From Azoarcus_F sp048158365 (lineage in GTDB: Bacteria; Pseudomonadota; Gammaproteobacteria; Burkholderiales; Rhodocyclaceae): a stretch of DNA of 64,000 nucleotides. The notes below the pieces were generated by a model. The model ran no database searches, was not told the origin of the DNA, and saw only the letters and a list, made by a program, of their open reading frames with translations. Below are positions 59,778 to 64,000 of this stretch, one piece after another; within the stretch, counting starts at the first letter, position 1; every line of letters starts with the position of its first letter. Where the stretch lies: assembly GCA_048158365.1 (NCBI GenBank), contig JBLLNL010000011.1. One strand, written 5' to 3'. Made by a program: the position numbers and the translations under genes.

Positions 59778-60677
59778 TCAGCGTTTATGGCGGTCTGCGA
59801 CGAGCACGTCGCAATGTGCATGCTCGAGCACCTGGCGGGTCACGCTGCCGAGCACGAGTTCCTCGACCATGCGCAGGCCCTGCTTGCCCATCGTGATCAG
59901 GTCGCAGTCGTGCGAGGCTGCCTGCTCCACGATCGCACTCGCGGGCTGGCCATGCACCAGCACCCGGTGGACGTTCTCCTTGGGCACGCCTGCGGCCTCG
60001 GCCAGTGCGTCCAGGCGTTTGATCGCGTCCTGCTTGGCCGCACGGCGCAGGTCCTCGACCGTCTTCTCCGCGACACCGGCCATCCTGAGTTGCCCCTCGT
60101 AAGGCACCTCGAACGAATGCAGCAACACGATCTGTGCGCCAGGGGCGATCTCTCGGGCGAGCGAGAGCGCCGCACTCGAGCGTTCCGAGAAATCGACCGG
60201 TACCAGCACGCGACGGTAGCGCCCGCTCGGCTGAACTCTGACCACCAGCATCGGACGCTCGGTCTTGCGGAGCACCCGATCGGTGGTCGAGCCGAGCAGC
60301 AGATCCCGCACGAAACCCCCACCATGTGCGCCCATCACCAGCAGGCTGGCATCGATCGAGTCGGCCTGACGGTTGATCTGACGGAGCACCGAACCGGCCG
60401 AAACACTGACCTCGGCCTGAACCGCATGCTGCGCCTTGATGTCTTCCGCGAGTTTCTGCATGCGGGCCAGCGCCTCGCTGACCAGCCTGTTCTCGAGATC
60501 ATCGCTGCTGTCCGGCGCCATCAGGTCGTGCAACGCATTCAAAGTGCCGCGACTGATGATGTTGGTCAGCGCCAGATGCGCGCCGAACTCGGCTGCGAGC
60601 AGCGCCGCCCGCTCGATTGCCTTGCCCGCAACGTCGGACAGGTCCGTTGCCGCAAGTATGCTGTGAATTCGGTTCAT
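59778..60677 (-). CDS. Tandem universal stress protein
   Basis: A 299-residue protein with two Usp domains. Domain 1 is about 1-150 (HSILAATDLSDVAGKAIERA; ATP loop MGAHGGGFVRDLLLGSTTDR). Domain 2 is about 155-299 (RVLVPVDFSERSSAALSLAR; loop MGKQGLRMVEELVLGSVTRQ). Both keep the G-x2-G-x9-GS nucleotide pattern. AAGGAGG precedes the ATG at 60677; the longer frame is unlikely. It lies between a P-type ATPase (72 bp upstream) and pepN. Stress-linked expression with the ATPase is an inference from adjacency. Confidence 0.9.
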   Translation of the reverse strand: MNRIHSILAATDLSDVAGKAIERAALLAAEFGAHLALTNIISRGTLNALHDLMAPDSSDDLENRLVSEALARMQKLAEDIKAQHAVQAEVSVSAGSVLRQINRQADSIDASLLVMGAHGGGFVRDLLLGSTTDRVLRKTERPMLVVRVQPSGRYRRVLVPVDFSERSSAALSLAREIAPGAQIVLLHSFEVPYEGQLRMAGVAEKTVEDLRRAAKQDAIKRLDALAEAAGVPKENVHRVLVHGQPASAIVEQAASHDCDLITMGKQGLRMVEELVLGSVTRQVLEHAHCDVLVADRHKR

Positions 60678-60749
60678 GTCGCCTCCTTGGCGCCCCTGAG
60701 CGGAGCGCATTGTTTGTTGCCCGGCCGGCCCCGGCGGCAATCCGCCGGA

Positions 60750-63587
60750 TCATGCACGTGAGCGTATGCCGGGGCCGAGGCCGAGACGCTTGACCACGGC
60801 CTTCTCCGCTTCCACCACCATCAACACGATCATACCGAAGCCGAAGATGTACAGCCAGGAAACAGGGTCCAGCGCGGCGGTGCCGAACAGCGCCTGCATC
60901 ACCGGAACATATGTGAACAGCCCCTGCGCGACCAGCAGCAACCCGATCGCGCCCAGTACATATGGATTGCCGGTCAGTCCCTCGCGATTGAGCACCGGCT
61001 CGGTGAAGCTGCGGACGTTGAACAAATAGAACACCTCCCCGATCAGCACTGCATTGACGGCCGCGGTCCTGGCCACTTCCAGGCTCGCACCGCGATCCAG
61101 CTCCCACAGGAACAGGCCGATAGCGCCGGCCACCAGCAACAGCCCGACGAAGATCACCCGCCACATCAGAAAGCGGCTCAGCAACGGTTCGGACGGCGCC
61201 CGCGGGGGCCGCTGCATGATGTTGCGCTCCGGCTTCTCGAACGCGAGCGCGAGCGCGAGCGTCACCGCGGTGATCATGTTCACCCACAGGATCTGCGCGG
61301 GCGTGATCGGCATCGTCATACCGAACAGGATCGCGACCAACACGATCGCGGCCTGGCCGATGTTCGTCGGCAGGATGAACGCGATCGCCTTCTTCAGGTT
61401 GTCGTACACCGTGCGTCCTTCCTCGACCGCGGCCGCGATCGATGCGAAGTTGTCGTCGGCCAGCACCATCTCCGATGCCTCCTTGGCGGCCTCGGTACCC
61501 TTGTTTCCCATCGCGACGCCGACATCGGCGCGCTTCAGCGCGGGGGCATCATTGACGCCGTCGCCGGTCATCGCGACGACCTCGCCACGCGCCTGCATCG
61601 CGGTCACCAGGCGCAGCTTGTGCTCGGGACTGGCCCGCGCGAAGATGTCCGTGTCCGCCACCAACTCCGCGAGCTGCGTGTCGTCCATTTTCTCGATCTC
61701 GGCGCCGGTCACCGCCCTGATCTTCGCGCCGAGGCCGAGTTGCACGCCGATCGCGGTTGCGGTGGCCGCGTGGTCGCCGGTGATCATCTTGACCCGGATG
61801 CCGGCGGACTGACAATGCGCGACCGCTTCGATCGCCTCCTCCCGCGGTGGGTCCGACAGCCCGAACACCGCGAGCAGGCTGAAGCCGCCCTGCTCGACGT
61901 CGCCGAAGGCCAGCGACTTCAGATCGGCGGCGTCGTCGCGCACCGCAACGGCCAGCAGGCGCATGCCGTCGGCTGCGGTTTCGTCCATCGCAGTCTGCCA
62001 TCGTGCCTCGTCGAGCGCCTGATCACCGTCCGCCGCCCACTGCGCCGAACACAGATCGAGGATGCGTTCGGGCGCTCCCTTGAGATAGATCCGACCGCGC
62101 CCGTCGTGGTCGTGATGCAGCGTCGCCATGAAACGGTGCTCCGACTCGAACGGTATGACGTCGGTGCGCGGCAAGGCTTCGGCCTCGAACGCCGGATCGA
62201 GCCCGGCCTTCATCGCGACGGTGACCAGCGCCCCCTCGGTCGGATCGCCGCGCAACTGCCACGCCTCGCCCTGGCGGCTCACGCTCGCGTCATTGCACAG
62301 CAGCACAGCGCGCACGGTCTCGAGCAGCACGGGCACCTGCTCCACATCGATCTCCCCGGTTTGCGCGGTGGCTGCATCGGGGCCGTCCTGTGTTTTTGCC
62401 AGCAGGTCGCTGCCGAACAGCGCCTCGATGAGAGCCCGGCCATCGTCAGCCCCGGCCGACACACCGCTGTGCTCGAACGCGCCGTGTGGTGCATAGCCCA
62501 CGCCCGACACCGAGAAACGACCGGCGCCGGTGATGACGCGTTGTGCGGTCATCTCGTTGCGGGTCAGCGTTCCGGTCTTGTCCGAGCAGATCACGGTGAC
62601 CGATCCCAGCGCCTCGACCGAAGGCAGGCGCCGGATGATCGCGTTGCGCCGCGCCATCCGCTGCACGCCGATCGCGAGCGTGATCGTCATGATGGCGGGC
62701 AGTCCCTCCGGAATCGCGGCCACTGCCAGCCCCACCGCAGCGAGAAACATCTCGTCCATCGTGTAGTTTCTGAACAGGATGCCGAACGCGAAGGACACGC
62801 TCGCCACGCCGAGGATAGCGACCGTCAGCCAGCGCCCGAACACGCCCAGTTGGCGCAGCAGCGGCGTCGTGATCTCCTCGACCGCATTGAGCATCGCACT
62901 GATGCGGCCGATCTCGGTCCGCGCCCCGGTCGCGACCACGACGCCGACGGCCTGCCCATAGGCGACCAGCGTGCCCGAATAAGCCATGCAGCTTCGGTCG
63001 CCGACCGCCGCGTCCTCGTCGACCGCATCGACTGCCTTCTCGACCGGAACGGATTCACCGGTCAGCGCGGCCTCCTCCACCCGCAGGCTTCTGATTTCGA
63101 GCAGACGCATGTCTGCGGGCACCTTGTCCCCGGACGCCAGGAACACGATGTCACCGGGCACCAGTTCCTCGGCGCGCATCTCCCTGCGATGCCCTTCGCG
63201 CAGGACCTGGGCGTTGAGCGACAGCATGTTGCGTATCGCATCGAGCGCCTGCTCGGCCTTGCCTTCCTGGATGAAGCCGATGATCGCGTTGATGACGACC
63301 ACCCCGAAGATGACGCCGCTGTCGATCCAGTGTCCGAGCACGAGCGTGACCACGCCCGCGGCGACCAGCACATAGATCAGCACGTTGTGGAACTGCAGCA
63401 GAAAGCGCTGCAACGCGCTGCGCCGCTTCGGAGCCGGCAATTCGTTGCGACCATGCTCGTGCAGCCGCGTGGCCGCCTCATCGGCCGAAAGGCCCTTCGC
63501 GCGGGTGACCTCGAGCGCCTCGAGCACGTCGTCGGCGGCACGCGCATGGAACCGATTGTCGGACTGCTGGGGACGGGATGTATTCAT
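60750..63587 (-). CDS. P-type cation-transporting ATPase (type II-like)
   Basis: A 945-residue ion pump. The actuator loop ends LTGESVPVEKA. TM4 has AAIPEGLPAIMTITLAIGVQ. The phosphorylation site is ICSDKTGTLTRNEMTAQ (about 340-356), the nucleotide domain contains YLKGAPERILD, and the hinge is AMTGDGVNDAPALKRADVG. Four C-terminal helices follow. TM5 reads ILPTNIGQAAIV and TM6 NMITAVTLALAL: compared with SERCA the acidic ligands of TM5 and TM6 are replaced (Gln and Ala), so Ca2+ is not certain. It resembles bacterial cation ATPases of the Pma1/CtpF type. Start: the ATG at 63587; SD weak. Neighbour: Usp protein. Confidence 0.9.
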   Translation of the reverse strand: MNTSRPQQSDNRFHARAADDVLEALEVTRAKGLSADEAATRLHEHGRNELPAPKRRSALQRFLLQFHNVLIYVLVAAGVVTLVLGHWIDSGVIFGVVVINAIIGFIQEGKAEQALDAIRNMLSLNAQVLREGHRREMRAEELVPGDIVFLASGDKVPADMRLLEIRSLRVEEAALTGESVPVEKAVDAVDEDAAVGDRSCMAYSGTLVAYGQAVGVVVATGARTEIGRISAMLNAVEEITTPLLRQLGVFGRWLTVAILGVASVSFAFGILFRNYTMDEMFLAAVGLAVAAIPEGLPAIMTITLAIGVQRMARRNAIIRRLPSVEALGSVTVICSDKTGTLTRNEMTAQRVITGAGRFSVSGVGYAPHGAFEHSGVSAGADDGRALIEALFGSDLLAKTQDGPDAATAQTGEIDVEQVPVLLETVRAVLLCNDASVSRQGEAWQLRGDPTEGALVTVAMKAGLDPAFEAEALPRTDVIPFESEHRFMATLHHDHDGRGRIYLKGAPERILDLCSAQWAADGDQALDEARWQTAMDETAADGMRLLAVAVRDDAADLKSLAFGDVEQGGFSLLAVFGLSDPPREEAIEAVAHCQSAGIRVKMITGDHAATATAIGVQLGLGAKIRAVTGAEIEKMDDTQLAELVADTDIFARASPEHKLRLVTAMQARGEVVAMTGDGVNDAPALKRADVGVAMGNKGTEAAKEASEMVLADDNFASIAAAVEEGRTVYDNLKKAIAFILPTNIGQAAIVLVAILFGMTMPITPAQILWVNMITAVTLALALAFEKPERNIMQRPPRAPSEPLLSRFLMWRVIFVGLLLVAGAIGLFLWELDRGASLEVARTAAVNAVLIGEVFYLFNVRSFTEPVLNREGLTGNPYVLGAIGLLLVAQGLFTYVPVMQALFGTAALDPVSWLYIFGFGMIVLMVVEAEKAVVKRLGLGPGIRSRA

Positions 63588-63729
63588 GCTGATCGATCCG
63601 ATTAGCTGACTGGACACACCCATGGTAACCGATGGCATTGCGGATGGCGCTGCAATGCAGCATCCGGATGGCTCCGATCAGGGCGCCCGATCGATCCCGC
63701 CCGCACCGCGGCGCTTGACCGCGCGTGAC

Positions 63730-64000
63730 TCAGCCCTTGACGGGTTTGGGCATCAGCACGATGCGGGTGCCGGCGAGTCGATCATGCAGGAACTGGCGGT
63801 CCCGATCGACGAAGGCCCAGAGCAGACCGGCACCCAGGCACAGCACCGACGGCCATGCGAGCACGAAGCGCAGCAGCGCCAGCCCCGGGCCGAGCACACG
63901 CCCGTCGTCCGCACGCACCAGTCTCAGGCGCCATGTCTGCATCGCCAGCGTATGCCCGTGGCGCGTCCAGTACCACACGAAATAGGCGCCCAGCACACCG
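63730..64000 (-). CDS. RDD-family membrane protein (5' end outside window)
   Basis: The C-terminal 90 residues of an RDD protein are visible and continue past the window edge. FVWYWTRHGHTLAMQTWRLR is the conserved second-helix boundary of the family. A helix FVLAWPSVLCLGAGLLWAF follows, then a short end DRDRQFLHDRLAGTRIVLMP, which carries the DRLAGT signature. RDD proteins are small membrane proteins, some linked to ion or metabolite transport; no role is established. It runs in the same direction as the ATPase gene, 142 bp before its start. Confidence 0.85.
   Translation of the reverse strand, partial: GVLGAYFVWYWTRHGHTLAMQTWRLRLVRADDGRVLGPGLALLRFVLAWPSVLCLGAGLLWAFVDRDRQFLHDRLAGTRIVLMPKPVKG

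Noticed and set aside
61620..63605. Long open frame (661 codons) antisense to the P-type ATPase
   Set aside because: Same reason: complementary-strand shadow with Arg/Asp/His-rich, domainless translation.

Overview
The window looks like chromosome of a free-living, aerobic or facultative, GC-rich betaproteobacterium. This rests on conserved neighbourhoods: fdxA next to trxA-rho; the run bamD/rluD-pgeF-phaC-phaB-phaR-rimO; lysC followed by tRNA-Ser; and purM | AI-2E permease-hda-HAD hydrolase-pcnB-dNK-panB-panC. Polyhydroxyalkanoate (PHA) storage genes and queuosine synthesis fit this. The order or genus cannot be settled from the sequence alone (a Rhodocyclales-like or Nitrosomonadales-like relative is my guess). 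No phage, CRISPR array, rRNA operon or full insertion sequence was seen.

Layout. 1-7950: a small ribbon-helix-helix (RHH) gene faces a tightly coupled six-gene operon homologous to hydrogenase-4/formate hydrogenlyase (HyfB-C-E-F-G-I type). Its large subunit has lost both CxxC pairs that hold the Ni-Fe centre, while the small subunit keeps its Fe-S cysteines. 8050-8340: tRNA-Val and an internally deleted remnant of the HU gene. 8480-14250: acyl-CoA ligase, a CBS protein, ferredoxin, trxA-rho with a structured C-rich leader, and hydroxybutyryl-CoA dehydrogenase. 14400-15190: a tRNA Ala-Glu-Asp trio present twice in tandem, each copy with its own promoter. 15200-23900: FAD dehydrogenase, patatin, a 166-bp miniature inverted-repeat element, rimO, phaR, two phaB genes and phaC, then a small membrane protein.

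23960-31700: pgeF-rluD, bamD, manC, a long perfect inverted repeat, an AI-2E family permease, a DUF6279 lipoprotein, tRNA-Ser and lysC. 31850-38330: an HTH regulator with a good promoter, queD, a fatty acid desaturase, and the minus-strand run lipoprotein-purN-DUF3108-rsmB-PLD protein. 38530-44180: mutL and miaA, separated by a VTT-domain gene and a diguanylate cyclase. 44220-49630: RND efflux pump with its adaptor, and purM. 49740-56240: AI-2E permease-hda-HAD-pcnB-deoxynucleoside kinase-panB-panC. 56250-64000: a second copy of the miniature element, a CBS protein, pepN, a tandem Usp protein, a P-type cation ATPase and the end of an RDD gene cut by the window edge.

How the parts fit: acyl-CoA ligase, hydroxyacyl-CoA dehydrogenase, two acetoacetyl-CoA reductases, PhaC and PhaR form a fatty-acid/PHA storage module. 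The Hyf-like complex is predicted to couple an unknown redox reaction to ion pumping. Most other genes are housekeeping (RNA modification, mismatch repair, purine, pantothenate and lysine pathways, envelope assembly). Many gene pairs overlap by 1-8 bases, so translational coupling is common.
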